The notes under the pieces: model-generated
What the model was told of the DNA's origin: nothing
What the model saw: only the letters and a program-made list of their open reading frames with translations
Databases searched by the model: none
Shown here: positions 53,967 to 61,819 of the stretch, piece by piece
Position numbering within the stretch: the first letter of the stretch is position 1
Layout: every line of letters begins with the position of its first letter
NCBI GenBank assembly: GCA_027307335.1
Contig: DAHUXD010000012.1
Location: 1-64,000 of the forward strand
Length of the DNA: 64,000 nt
Direction of reading: 5' to 3'
Source: Acidobacteriota bacterium
GTDB lineage: Bacteria; Acidobacteriota; Thermoanaerobaculia; UBA5066; Gp7-AA6
Made by a program: the position numbers and the translations under genes

Positions 53967-56069
53967 CTACTGGTAGGCGCCGCGGGCGGTCACGACGCCG
54001 GGCCGCCGCTCGCCGATCCAGGCGGCGAGCACGACCGACAAGAAAAAGATCGGCGTGCCGATGGCCGCGAGCGCGAGGAACCAGTAGGCCTTCCCGAACA
54101 CCCCCAGGATCGCCACGAAATAGATGAAGTCGCGGCGCGAGACCTCGTCGAGGATCTCGGTCAGCCGCGACCGATGGTTCGGAGACACCGTCGTCAGGAG
54201 CGGGCCCGCGGCCCCCCTCGGTCGCATCGCATGGAAGTAGACGAACGCCGCGCCGAGGATCGTGCCCGCGACCGCCACAGCGCCGAGCCGGAGCGGCCAC
54301 TCGTCATCGACCGCGTTGCTCCAGGCGAACGCGAACGCCGCGAAGACCGCGACGTGCACGACGTTGTCTCCCCAGAAGTCGAGCGCCCCGCCGAGGCGCG
54401 ACTCCTTGAATTTCAGCCGCGCGAGCTCCCCGTCGCAGCCGTCCAGGATCGAGTGCATGAGAAAGAGCAGGCCACCCACGAACTGGCCCGGCGCCGTCGA
54501 CGAGCCGAAGCACCACGCCGCCGCGAGGCCGAGCAGCGTGCAGAAGAGGGTCATCGCGTTCGGCGTGACCGGCGTGTGCGCGAGCTGGCGTGTGACCGCG
54601 AGCGAGATCTTCCGGCTGACCAGCCGGGTCAGCAGCCCATCCTGCGTCTTCACCAGTTCCTTCAGGAGACGCCTCTCGGCCGCGGGCACGTCTTGCTTCG
54701 ACGCGATCACGAGCGGCGCCTCGACGCCGGCCGGCGGGACGCCCGGGGGCAGCGCCCCGGCCCACGCGGCCGTCACGAGGGGGAGCCGTGAATTCGACGC
54801 GAGCGCGCGGGTGAGCGCTTCGGGCCGGTCGGTCTCGACGATCGCGCCGGGTCCGAGACGACAGAGGCGATCCTCCGGAACCGGCGCCTCGCGCAGCGCG
54901 CGCAGCCACCGCGGCGTCGCGACGACGTCTTCGGGCAGCAGCACCGTGCGCCCCGGCGGCAGCGGCCGCGGCGCGGTCAGCGCGAGCGCCCCCGTCCCCT
55001 CGAGCACCGGACCAGCGGCCGCGGCATCCTCCCCGGCGACCCAGACGCGATCGAAGCCCGCCCGCCGTGCGGCGAGCGCCGTCCGGCGGAGCAGCGGCAG
55101 GCCGAGGAGGTTCGACCGGATCGCGGCGGACCCGCCGCCCGACGGCAGGAGCAGGAGCGTCGACGCCGCGCGCTCGGCGGCGTCCGTGAGCGGGCGGAGC
55201 CGGGCGGCCAGCCGCGCCGCGATGTGTCCGGCGGCCTCGTCGCGAAAGAGCGCGAAGCTCGGCCAGGCGTTGACGTCGATGACGAAGATCTCTCCGTCGG
55301 GCGTCACGATGGCGTCGCCGCCCCAGACGTCGAGCTCGAGGGCGTCGGCGGCGCGGCATGCGATCGAGCACAGCGCGGCGGGATCGAACCGATGGCCCTG
55401 GGCCGGATGCTCCTTCGGATAGAACCACCGGAACCAGGCGGGACCCGCCGAAGAAAAGCGAGGCTTGCCGTCGCGATGCGGCGCGGCGATCCCGTAGAAC
55501 TTGACCACGTCCCCCGCCACGTGGCGCTGCACCACGGCCCGCGTCAGGCCGCGGGCGCGAAGGTGGCCGAGCGCATCCTCGACCGATTCGACGCCCGTCG
55601 CGAAGCGGACGTCCCCCTCGCGGGTCTTGTGCTCGGCCGCCTGCTTGACCCAGCACGCCGCATAGAGCCGCGACTCCTCCCTCCCGCGCGGCACGGGCAC
55701 CGCGCCGTCGAGCAGCCGGCTCTCGGGCACCGGGACACCGGCTTCCTCGAAGAGACGGAGGGACCGCTCGCGATGCGTGTTGCCCACCGAACGCGCGGAA
55801 TTGATGACGCAGACGCCGCGACGCTCCCAGCGTGCGAGCGCGTCGAGCGCCGCGGTTCCCTCGCACATCGCGAAGACGAGCGGCGGCAGGTCCACCGCTT
55901 CGGGGTCGAGCTCCTCGGTCCTCAGGTAGGCGACGGAGAAGCCGAACTGCTCGAGACGCGCGCCCGTGGCTTCGAGAATCGCGGCGTCGTCCGCCTCGCG
56001 GAACGGGGAGTGCTCCGGCTCGCGGTACACGGCCCAGCAGGCCGCCCCTCCCGGCGCGGGGCGCGTCAC
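53967..56069 (-). CDS. ATP-grasp / nucleotidyltransferase-like / CDP-alcohol phosphatidyltransferase fusion
   Basis: A 700-residue three-domain protein. Residues 1-300 are ATP-grasp-like: Lys142 (WVKQAAEHKT), GGDAIVTPDGEIFVIDVNAWP with metal-binding Asp265 and Asn267, as in RimK/Ddl ligases. Residues 303-460 resemble a nucleotidyltransferase (LLGLPLLRRTALAARRAGFDRVWVAG), but the N-terminal nucleotide-binding Gly-rich/Arg motif is lost, so it is probably not catalytic. Residues 490-700 are a CDP-alcohol phosphatidyltransferase with about six helices and the full motif Asp543, Asp546, Gly547, Ala550, Arg551, Gly560, Asp564, Asp568. A nucleotidyltransferase-CDP-alcohol transferase pairing resembles di-myo-inositol-phosphate synthases; adding ATP-grasp is unusual. 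The GTG start overlaps the HAD gene stop. Reaction unknown; a phospholipid headgroup synthase or ligase is suggested. Confidence 0.85.
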   Translation of the reverse strand: MTRPAPGGAACWAVYREPEHSPFREADDAAILEATGARLEQFGFSVAYLRTEELDPEAVDLPPLVFAMCEGTAALDALARWERRGVCVINSARSVGNTHRERSLRLFEEAGVPVPESRLLDGAVPVPRGREESRLYAACWVKQAAEHKTREGDVRFATGVESVEDALGHLRARGLTRAVVQRHVAGDVVKFYGIAAPHRDGKPRFSSAGPAWFRWFYPKEHPAQGHRFDPAALCSIACRAADALELDVWGGDAIVTPDGEIFVIDVNAWPSFALFRDEAAGHIAARLAARLRPLTDAAERAASTLLLLPSGGGSAAIRSNLLGLPLLRRTALAARRAGFDRVWVAGEDAAAAGPVLEGTGALALTAPRPLPPGRTVLLPEDVVATPRWLRALREAPVPEDRLCRLGPGAIVETDRPEALTRALASNSRLPLVTAAWAGALPPGVPPAGVEAPLVIASKQDVPAAERRLLKELVKTQDGLLTRLVSRKISLAVTRQLAHTPVTPNAMTLFCTLLGLAAAWCFGSSTAPGQFVGGLLFLMHSILDGCDGELARLKFKESRLGGALDFWGDNVVHVAVFAAFAFAWSNAVDDEWPLRLGAVAVAGTILGAAFVYFHAMRPRGAAGPLLTTVSPNHRSRLTEILDEVSRRDFIYFVAILGVFGKAYWFLALAAIGTPIFFLSVVLAAWIGERRPGVVTARGAYQ

Positions 56070-56743
56070 AGCGCCACCCTCTCGAGATCCGCGAGCCGCG
56101 CGATCACGACGTCCTCCGGGCAGCAGGCTCCTTCCGGAGCGCCGCCCGGGCGGAGCCAGACGTGGCGCATGCCGAGCGCCCGCGCTCCCGCCATGTCGCG
56201 CGACGGCGAGTCGCCGACGAAGACGGCTTCATCCGGGACCGCGCCGAGGGCATCGAGCGCGGCGCGGAAGATCCGCGCGTCGGGCTTCTTGCAGCCGATG
56301 ATCGTCGAATCGATCGCGACGCCGATCGACGGCGCGAGGCCGACTTCGCGGCAGACCGAACCGAGATTGCCGTAGAAGTTCGAGACGATGCCGAGGCGGT
56401 ACCGTTCCGAGAGGCGCGACAGGAGCGCCGCGCTCTCCGAGAGCCGGGCGAGCGAGTCCTCTGCGAAGCGGTCCCCGATGCGCCGCAGCCGTTCCGGGTC
56501 CTCGCCCAGCCGTTCGGCGAGACCGGATGCCACCCGGCCGACGAGCTCGCGAAAGCCGGCGTCCTGGCCGATGGTTCCCTCGAGACAGTCGCACGCGCCG
56601 TAGAAGGCGGGCTCGAACCGTTCGCGCGAGACCGGAACGCCCTCCTCGCCGAACAGACGGAAGAACCGCTCCTTCCAGGGCACGCCGTCGGCGTCGAGCG
56701 TGCCGCCGAAGTCGAAGAGGATCGCTCGCGCCGACGCGCTCAT
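56066..56743 (-). CDS. HAD-superfamily hydrolase with DFGGT motif
   Basis: A 225-residue HAD-like protein. Motif I is DFGGTLD at 11-17: the nucleophile Asp11 is present, but the usual second Asp (DxD) is Gly13, a variant seen in some HAD groups and possibly changing activity. Motif II SNFYGN (Ser/Asn), motif III Lys in GCKKPDARIF and motif IV VFVGDSPSRDMAGA are intact. A four-helix C1-type cap spans about 20-90. Phosphatase on a small phospho-alcohol is plausible: it is coupled on both sides (4-nt overlaps) to a UPF0104 membrane protein and to the CDP-alcohol transferase fusion. Confidence 0.88.
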   Translation of the reverse strand: MSASARAILFDFGGTLDADGVPWKERFFRLFGEEGVPVSRERFEPAFYGACDCLEGTIGQDAGFRELVGRVASGLAERLGEDPERLRRIGDRFAEDSLARLSESAALLSRLSERYRLGIVSNFYGNLGSVCREVGLAPSIGVAIDSTIIGCKKPDARIFRAALDALGAVPDEAVFVGDSPSRDMAGARALGMRHVWLRPGGAPEGACCPEDVVIARLADLERVAL

Positions 56744-57804
56744 CGCGCCATCCCCCTCTCCCTCCGGGGTTCGGTGTCGGAACCCTGCCCCTCGTCAACC
56801 TCAGGGGTCGTCGCGCCGCGCCGCCCGCCGAGGACGAGTCCGGGCAGAACCCAGAGCAGCTCTCGCGTCCGCCGCACGAGGCCGTATGCCACGCCGGCCG
56901 AGACGGGCATCCCGAGGAGGACGAACACGGCCGTGCGCACGCCCTCGGCCGTCCCGGCGCGGCCGGGGACGAACAGGAACATGTTGTTCAGGAGCATCGC
57001 GAGCGACTCGACCGCGAACGCCGTGGTCCAGCCGCGCCCGGGCGCGAGCATCCGCAGGATCAGATAGGTCTCGAGCAGCCCGCCGCACCATCCCGCAAAA
57101 GTCCACGCCGCTGCGGCGAGAAAGTCGCGGTGGTGGTGCGCGTAGAAGCGGCGGATGACGCCGTCGAGCGCATGCGCGCTTTCCCGGTAGCGCTCGAGCC
57201 GGGCGCGGAGCGGCCGGAAGCGCGAGAGGCCCGCGACGATCGGGCCGAAGCTGCCCTTCTGAAGGGCCCACGTCATCAGCACGAGGAGGCCGAAGAGGAT
57301 CACGAGGCTGACGATCGCCGCCCAGCGGGCGGCCGCGGGCAGGTCGAAGTCGACCAGGGCGACCGAGAGGCCCGTCGCGACGAAGAGGGCCTGCGAGAGC
57401 AGGTGCGCGTGTTTGAAGATCGTCACCGACGCGATCGCCCGCGAAGTCTCGAGGCGCGAGCGAAGCATCGACGCGCGCACGGGCTCGCCGGCGACGCTGC
57501 CCGGCGAGAGGTAGTTCAGGCTGTTGCCGACGAGGTAGATGCGCAGGAGCTCCGGCACGCTCGAGAGCGGCGGCCGCGGCTCCATCACGGCGCGCCACCC
57601 CAGGACGAAGGCGATCTCGGCGAGGAGATAGAGCGCCGTCAGCCCGAAGAAGCGCCACCCGATGAGGGCGAGGTTCGCCTGGACCGACGCCCACCCCGTC
57701 CTCCAGACGAGCAGCGCCGCCAGCGCGACGCCGGCCGCCACGAGGGCGATTCGGATGTGTCGGGCGCGCGCGGCGCGGCGGTCACGGGAGGGCATTTCTT
57801 TCAT
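56740..57804 (-). CDS. UPF0104 (MprF/AglD-like) membrane protein, copy A
   Basis: A 354-residue integral membrane protein with about eight helices, of the lysylphosphatidylglycerol-synthase TM (UPF0104) family, whose members flip or transfer lipid-linked groups. Signature: LYLVGNSLNYLSPGSVAGEPVRASML, FAGWCGGLLETYLILRML and SLAMLLNNMFLFVPGRAGTAEGVRTAV. Paralogue of the protein at 61820, most similar in the last hundred residues. ATG 57804 is used (57795 is a second in-frame Met). The stop overlaps the HAD gene start. It lacks the C-terminal aminoacyltransferase domain of full-length MprF, so only the membrane function is present. Confidence 0.9.
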   Translation of the reverse strand: MKEMPSRDRRAARARHIRIALVAAGVALAALLVWRTGWASVQANLALIGWRFFGLTALYLLAEIAFVLGWRAVMEPRPPLSSVPELLRIYLVGNSLNYLSPGSVAGEPVRASMLRSRLETSRAIASVTIFKHAHLLSQALFVATGLSVALVDFDLPAAARWAAIVSLVILFGLLVLMTWALQKGSFGPIVAGLSRFRPLRARLERYRESAHALDGVIRRFYAHHHRDFLAAAAWTFAGWCGGLLETYLILRMLAPGRGWTTAFAVESLAMLLNNMFLFVPGRAGTAEGVRTAVFVLLGMPVSAGVAYGLVRRTRELLWVLPGLVLGGRRGATTPEVDEGQGSDTEPRRERGMAR

Positions 57805-57881
57805 CGGATTCCGGCCGGACGGTCCCAGGCTGGACGTCCCCGAAGCTCGCTACAGAATAAACGAGGGGCTCGAGGTCCGGG

Positions 57882-58808
57882 TTACGCGGCCTTTTCCTCG
57901 GAGCCCTTCGGCCGCGACGCGCCCTTGCGCGGCAGCACGCGGACGACCTGCCGGACGACCGATGGCACCAGCGTCGGCCGGAGGAGCCGCGGGTCGTAGG
58001 ACTTCAGCCGCTGCTCGTTCTCCGCGAGACAGGTTTCGAGGAAGGAGCGCAGGGAAAAGTCGCCGAAGACCGAGTGGGATTTCAGCGTGAACCCGGCCTG
58101 GGTGTGGTCGCGGTCGGCGGCCGGCCCGGCCGCCTCCGGCGCGCCCCTCTCCTTCTTGTCTCCCCCGCCGGCCATCTGGAGCGCCCCCTTGAGGCGGTCG
58201 AAGGCCTGGGCCGCGATGTTCCAGGCCCTCCAGAGGTCGAAGGCGGGCCGCAGCGCGACCGGACGGCGGGCCCGCAGGTACGCCGCCCAGTTGACGATGA
58301 AGAGGATGTGCCGGGCCTCTTCCTGCATGATCTGCTCGAAGACGTCGGTCAGGGCCTTCGGGAAGAGCTCCGCTCGGACGCCGAGCCGGAACAGGCCGAA
58401 GGCGAAGAAGGAGTCGAGACACTCGCCGTAGCCCGTCCTCAGGAAGGCGCGGGTCGGGTCCGCCGGGACCTCCGGCTCGGGAAACGGCATCACCGGAATG
58501 CCGTAGTGCCGGGTGAGGAGCCGGAGGACGTCGGCGTGCCGTCCCTCCTCGTATCCCTGGAGGCTGATGGCCTCGGCGAGGAGGGGGTCCTGCTCGGTGT
58601 CCCCCAGAGACTGCACCTTCACCGCGGTCGCGGCCTCGGTCCGGGTCGCCTCGTTCCAGACCGGCATCGACTTCAGGCGCTCGAGTCCCTCGGCATCGAG
58701 ATCCGGCCAGCGGATGTCCTCCGGCTTGAACGGATCGTGGGTGTCGATGAAGGTCCGGCAGAGCAGATTCTTGTGCTCCTCGGAGCCCAGAACGAGCGAT
58801 TTGGACAT
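57882..58808 (-). CDS. Ferritin-like diiron protein (putative oxygenase/desaturase type)
   Basis: A 308-residue helical protein with the diiron signature: EGRHADVL (ExxRH) near residues 88-95 and QEEARHILF (EExRH) near 162-170, separated by two helices as in ferritin-like oxidases. A further Glu in the first helix and Glu near 145 could complete the site. A Gly/Ala-rich low-complexity insert (GGGDKKERGAPEAAGPAA) lies at about 215-232 and the C terminus is basic. It is divergent from dxs (53 bp) and 77 bp upstream of UPF0104 copy A, in the same orientation. Substrate unknown; a lipid hydroxylase or desaturase would fit the context, but this is a guess. Confidence 0.75.
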   Translation of the reverse strand: MSKSLVLGSEEHKNLLCRTFIDTHDPFKPEDIRWPDLDAEGLERLKSMPVWNEATRTEAATAVKVQSLGDTEQDPLLAEAISLQGYEEGRHADVLRLLTRHYGIPVMPFPEPEVPADPTRAFLRTGYGECLDSFFAFGLFRLGVRAELFPKALTDVFEQIMQEEARHILFIVNWAAYLRARRPVALRPAFDLWRAWNIAAQAFDRLKGALQMAGGGDKKERGAPEAAGPAADRDHTQAGFTLKSHSVFGDFSLRSFLETCLAENEQRLKSYDPRLLRPTLVPSVVRQVVRVLPRKGASRPKGSEEKAA

Positions 58809-58821
58809 GGAAAAGGTAGAG

Positions 58822-58827
58822 TATCAT
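58822..58827 (+). promoter_or_regulatory. Possible -10 element (TATCAT) for dxs
   Basis: TATCAT in the 53-bp region between the diiron protein gene and dxs, about 35 nt before the dxs ATG. GGAAGAAG near 58853 is a credible ribosome-binding site. No clear -35. Confidence 0.35.
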
Positions 58828-58861
58828 GCGCGTTTCTCATGTACGGGGGACTGGAAGAAGC

Positions 58862-60802
58862 ATGCCCATTCTGAGCCGCATCGAGGGTCCGCAGGACCTC
58901 AAGAGGCTGTCGCACGAACAGTTAGCGGAGGTCGCCCAGGACTGCCGCGACCTGATCATCCAGACGATCACGAAGACCGGAGGGCACCTCGCCTCCAACC
59001 TCGGCGTCGTCGAGCTGACCCTCGCCCTGCACCGCGCCTTCGACAGCCCGAAGGACCGACTGGTCTGGGACACCTCCAACCAGTGTTACACCCACAAGCT
59101 GGTGACGGGGCGCCGGGACCAGTTCCCGTCGATCCGCACCCCCGGAGGCCTGTCCGGCTTCGCCGAGCCGACCGAAAGCGTCCACGACACCCTGGCCGCG
59201 GGCCACGCGGGCACCGGCCTTTCGTACGGCCTCGGGATGTCGATCGCGACCCAGAACGAGGTCGGGGACCCTTACGTGGTCGTCATCGTCGGGGACGGCT
59301 CGATGACCTCCGGCCCGAGCTACGAGGCCCTGAACAACATCGTCCACGTCAAGCCGAAGCGCCTGATCGTCATCTTCAACGACAACGGCTGGTCGATCTC
59401 CGAGAACGTCGGCTGGCTCGCCCACTGGCGCAACCGCTTCGAGCTCCACCCCACGTACCAGAAGTTCATCTCGACCGGCCACAGCTTCTTCAAGCGGTTG
59501 CCGAAGGGCGACAAGGCCTGGGAGCTCGCGCGCAAGGTCAAGAGCTCGGTCGAGGGCCTCTTCTTCCCGAACCTGATCTGGGACGAGCTCGGGTTCCACT
59601 ACGTCGGGCCGGTCGACGGCCACGACTACCGCGAGCTCGAGGAGGCTCTGGCCCGGGCGAAGGACGTCTCGAAGGACGGAACCCCCGTCGTCATCCACGC
59701 CCTGACCCACAAGGGCCGCGGCTTCCAGCAGGCCGAGCAGAACCCGTCGAAGTTCCACCAGCCGGGGACGCCGACCGGCGCCGCCGGTGCGGGCGTCCGG
59801 CTGACGTACTCGCAGGCCTTCGCGAAGACGCTGATCACGATGATGGAGAAGGACCCGAAGATCGTCGCGATTTCCGCGGCGATGCTCGAGGGCACCGGCC
59901 TGATCGAGGTGAAGAAGAAGTTCCCCGAACGCGTGTACGACGTCGGCATCGCCGAGGAGCACGCCGTGATCATGGCCGGCGGCATGGCCAAGGCGGGCTG
60001 GAAGCCGGTCGTCTCGATCTACTCGACGTTCCTCCAGCGGGCCTTCGACCAGCTGATCCACGACGTCGCCCTGCAGAACCTCGGGGTGACGATCTGCATC
60101 GACCGGGCCGGCCTCGTCGGCGACGACGGCAAGACCCACCAGGGCGTCTTCGACATCTCCTACACGCGCGTGATCCCCAACATGACGGTCGCCGCGCCCA
60201 AGGACGAGAACGAGCTCCAGCACATGCTGGCGACCGCGATCGGCTCCGGGCGCCCCTGGGCGATCCGCTATTCGCGCGGGCTCGCGCTCGGCGTCGACCT
60301 CGACCCGGCCCTGAAGACGATGGCGGCCGGCCGGGGAGAGATGCTCCGCGAGGGCCGGGACCTGACGCTGTTCGCCTACGGCTCGATGGTCGCGATCGCG
60401 ATGGCGGCGGCCGAGGATCTCGAGAAGCGCGGCATCTCGTGCGGCGTGGCCAACGCGCGTTTCGCAAAGCCGCTCGACCTGGAGCTGCTCAGGCGGATCG
60501 TCGGCGCGACGCCGCGGATCCTGACGCTCGAGGAGCACCTCGAGATCGGCGGCTTCGGCGCCGGCGTCCTCGAGGCCTTCCACGAGGCGGGCCTGCCCGC
60601 CGACGGGCTGCGGGTCCACGCGATCGCCGATCAGTTCATCGAGCACAGCCCGCAGGCGCAGCAGCGCCACAACCTGAAGCTGGACGTCGAGGGCGTCGTC
60701 GAGAAGGCGCTCGCCGCGTTCCCGGATCTCGTCCGCTCGCCCGCCGCCCCGACGGGCGGCTCGCGGACCGAGAAGAAATTCGCGGAGACCGTGACCTGGT
60801 GA
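58862..60802 (+). CDS. dxs: 1-deoxy-D-xylulose-5-phosphate synthase, divergent
   Basis: A 646-residue TPP enzyme making DXP from pyruvate and glyceraldehyde 3-phosphate, entry step of the MEP isoprenoid pathway. TPP motif GDGSMT is at 144-149 with NDNGWS following; GHAGTGLSYGLG at 114-125; His42 in GHLASNLG; AEEHAVIMAGG holds the catalytic Glu; IYSTFLQRAFDQLIHDVA and DRAGLVGDDGKTHQG match the family. Unusual: the family motif GHQxYPHK reads SNQCYTHK (72-79), and AEEH replaces the common AEQH. It may be a specialised second Dxs. Start ATG 58862, preceded by GGAAGAAG; the 12-residue upstream extension is unlikely. It overlaps ispH by 4 nt (GTGA). Confidence 0.92.
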   Translation: MPILSRIEGPQDLKRLSHEQLAEVAQDCRDLIIQTITKTGGHLASNLGVVELTLALHRAFDSPKDRLVWDTSNQCYTHKLVTGRRDQFPSIRTPGGLSGFAEPTESVHDTLAAGHAGTGLSYGLGMSIATQNEVGDPYVVVIVGDGSMTSGPSYEALNNIVHVKPKRLIVIFNDNGWSISENVGWLAHWRNRFELHPTYQKFISTGHSFFKRLPKGDKAWELARKVKSSVEGLFFPNLIWDELGFHYVGPVDGHDYRELEEALARAKDVSKDGTPVVIHALTHKGRGFQQAEQNPSKFHQPGTPTGAAGAGVRLTYSQAFAKTLITMMEKDPKIVAISAAMLEGTGLIEVKKKFPERVYDVGIAEEHAVIMAGGMAKAGWKPVVSIYSTFLQRAFDQLIHDVALQNLGVTICIDRAGLVGDDGKTHQGVFDISYTRVIPNMTVAAPKDENELQHMLATAIGSGRPWAIRYSRGLALGVDLDPALKTMAAGRGEMLREGRDLTLFAYGSMVAIAMAAAEDLEKRGISCGVANARFAKPLDLELLRRIVGATPRILTLEEHLEIGGFGAGVLEAFHEAGLPADGLRVHAIADQFIEHSPQAQQRHNLKLDVEGVVEKALAAFPDLVRSPAAPTGGSRTEKKFAETVTW

Positions 60803-61782
60803 ACCCCGAGCACGACTTTTCCGGTATCCACGTCGAGAAGCTCCTGATCGCCGGCCTCCGCGGCTTCTGCGCGGGCGTCGTCCGGGCGATCGACGTCGTC
60901 GAGAAGGCCCTGCAGGTCATCGACGGTCCCGTCTACGTCCGCAAGGAGATCATCCACAACCGCTACGTCGTCGACGAGCTTCGCGAGAAAGGCGCCCGCT
61001 TCGTCGAGGAGGTCGACGAGGTGCCGGACGACGCGGCGCTGATCTACTCGGCGCACGGCATCGCGCCCGAGGTCCGGCGGATGGCCAGCGACAAGAACCT
61101 CCGCACGATCGACGCCACGTGCCCTCTCGTGACCAAGGTGCACCTCGAGGCGATCCACTACGCCCGTCAGGGCTACACGATCATCCTCGTCGGCCACCAC
61201 GACCACGACGAGACGGTCGGCACGCTCGGCGAGGCGCCCGCGGCGATCCGCCTCGTCGAGACGAAGGAGGACGCGGAGAGGGTGACGGTCCCCGATCCCG
61301 ATCGGATCGCGTACCTGACGCAGACGACCCTCTCCATCGACGACACGCGCGAGATTCTCGCGGTCCTGAAGCGCCGCTTTCCGAACCTGAGAGCGCCTTC
61401 GAAGCAGGACATCTGTTACGCCACGCAGAACCGCCAGGACGCCGTCAAGGCGATGGCGCCGCGCGTCGACATGCTCCTCGTGCTGGGGGCGCCCAACTCG
61501 TCGAACTCGCTCCGCATGTGCGAGGTGGCGAGGGCGAACGGCGTCGCGTCGCACCTGATCGAGCGGGCAGCCGACATCCGGCCGGAGTGGCTGCGGGGAG
61601 TGCGGGTGCTCGGGCTGACGGCGAGCGCCTCGGCGCCGGAGATCCTGGTCCAGGAGGTCGTCACCTTCGCTCGCGAGCGCCTCGGCGTCACTTCGGTGGA
61701 AGAGTTCGAAACGGTGAAGGAGGACGTCTCCTTCCCGTTGCCTCAGGAGCTCAAGTCGCTCCTGCCGGTCCGGGTCTCGTAA
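60799..61782 (+). CDS. ispH: 4-hydroxy-3-methylbut-2-enyl diphosphate reductase
   Basis: A 327-residue [4Fe-4S] enzyme, last step of the MEP pathway, giving IPP and DMAPP. Cluster ligands Cys24 (GFCAGV), Cys108 (ATCPLV) and Cys206 (DICYATQ) are all present, as are His54 (IIHNRYV), the SAHG motif, His136 with Glu138 (HDETVGT) and the substrate-binding SSNS of NSSNSLRM. Length is normal. It is coupled to dxs by GTGA, so both MEP genes are co-transcribed and probably feed the hopanoid operon at 46904. It is followed after 37 nt by UPF0104 copy B. Confidence 0.96.
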   Translation: MNPEHDFSGIHVEKLLIAGLRGFCAGVVRAIDVVEKALQVIDGPVYVRKEIIHNRYVVDELREKGARFVEEVDEVPDDAALIYSAHGIAPEVRRMASDKNLRTIDATCPLVTKVHLEAIHYARQGYTIILVGHHDHDETVGTLGEAPAAIRLVETKEDAERVTVPDPDRIAYLTQTTLSIDDTREILAVLKRRFPNLRAPSKQDICYATQNRQDAVKAMAPRVDMLLVLGAPNSSNSLRMCEVARANGVASHLIERAADIRPEWLRGVRVLGLTASASAPEILVQEVVTFARERLGVTSVEEFETVKEDVSFPLPQELKSLLPVRVS

Positions 61783-61819
61783 GACACCCGCCGCCGGCGT
61801 TGACGTTTCGGAGTCCCGC

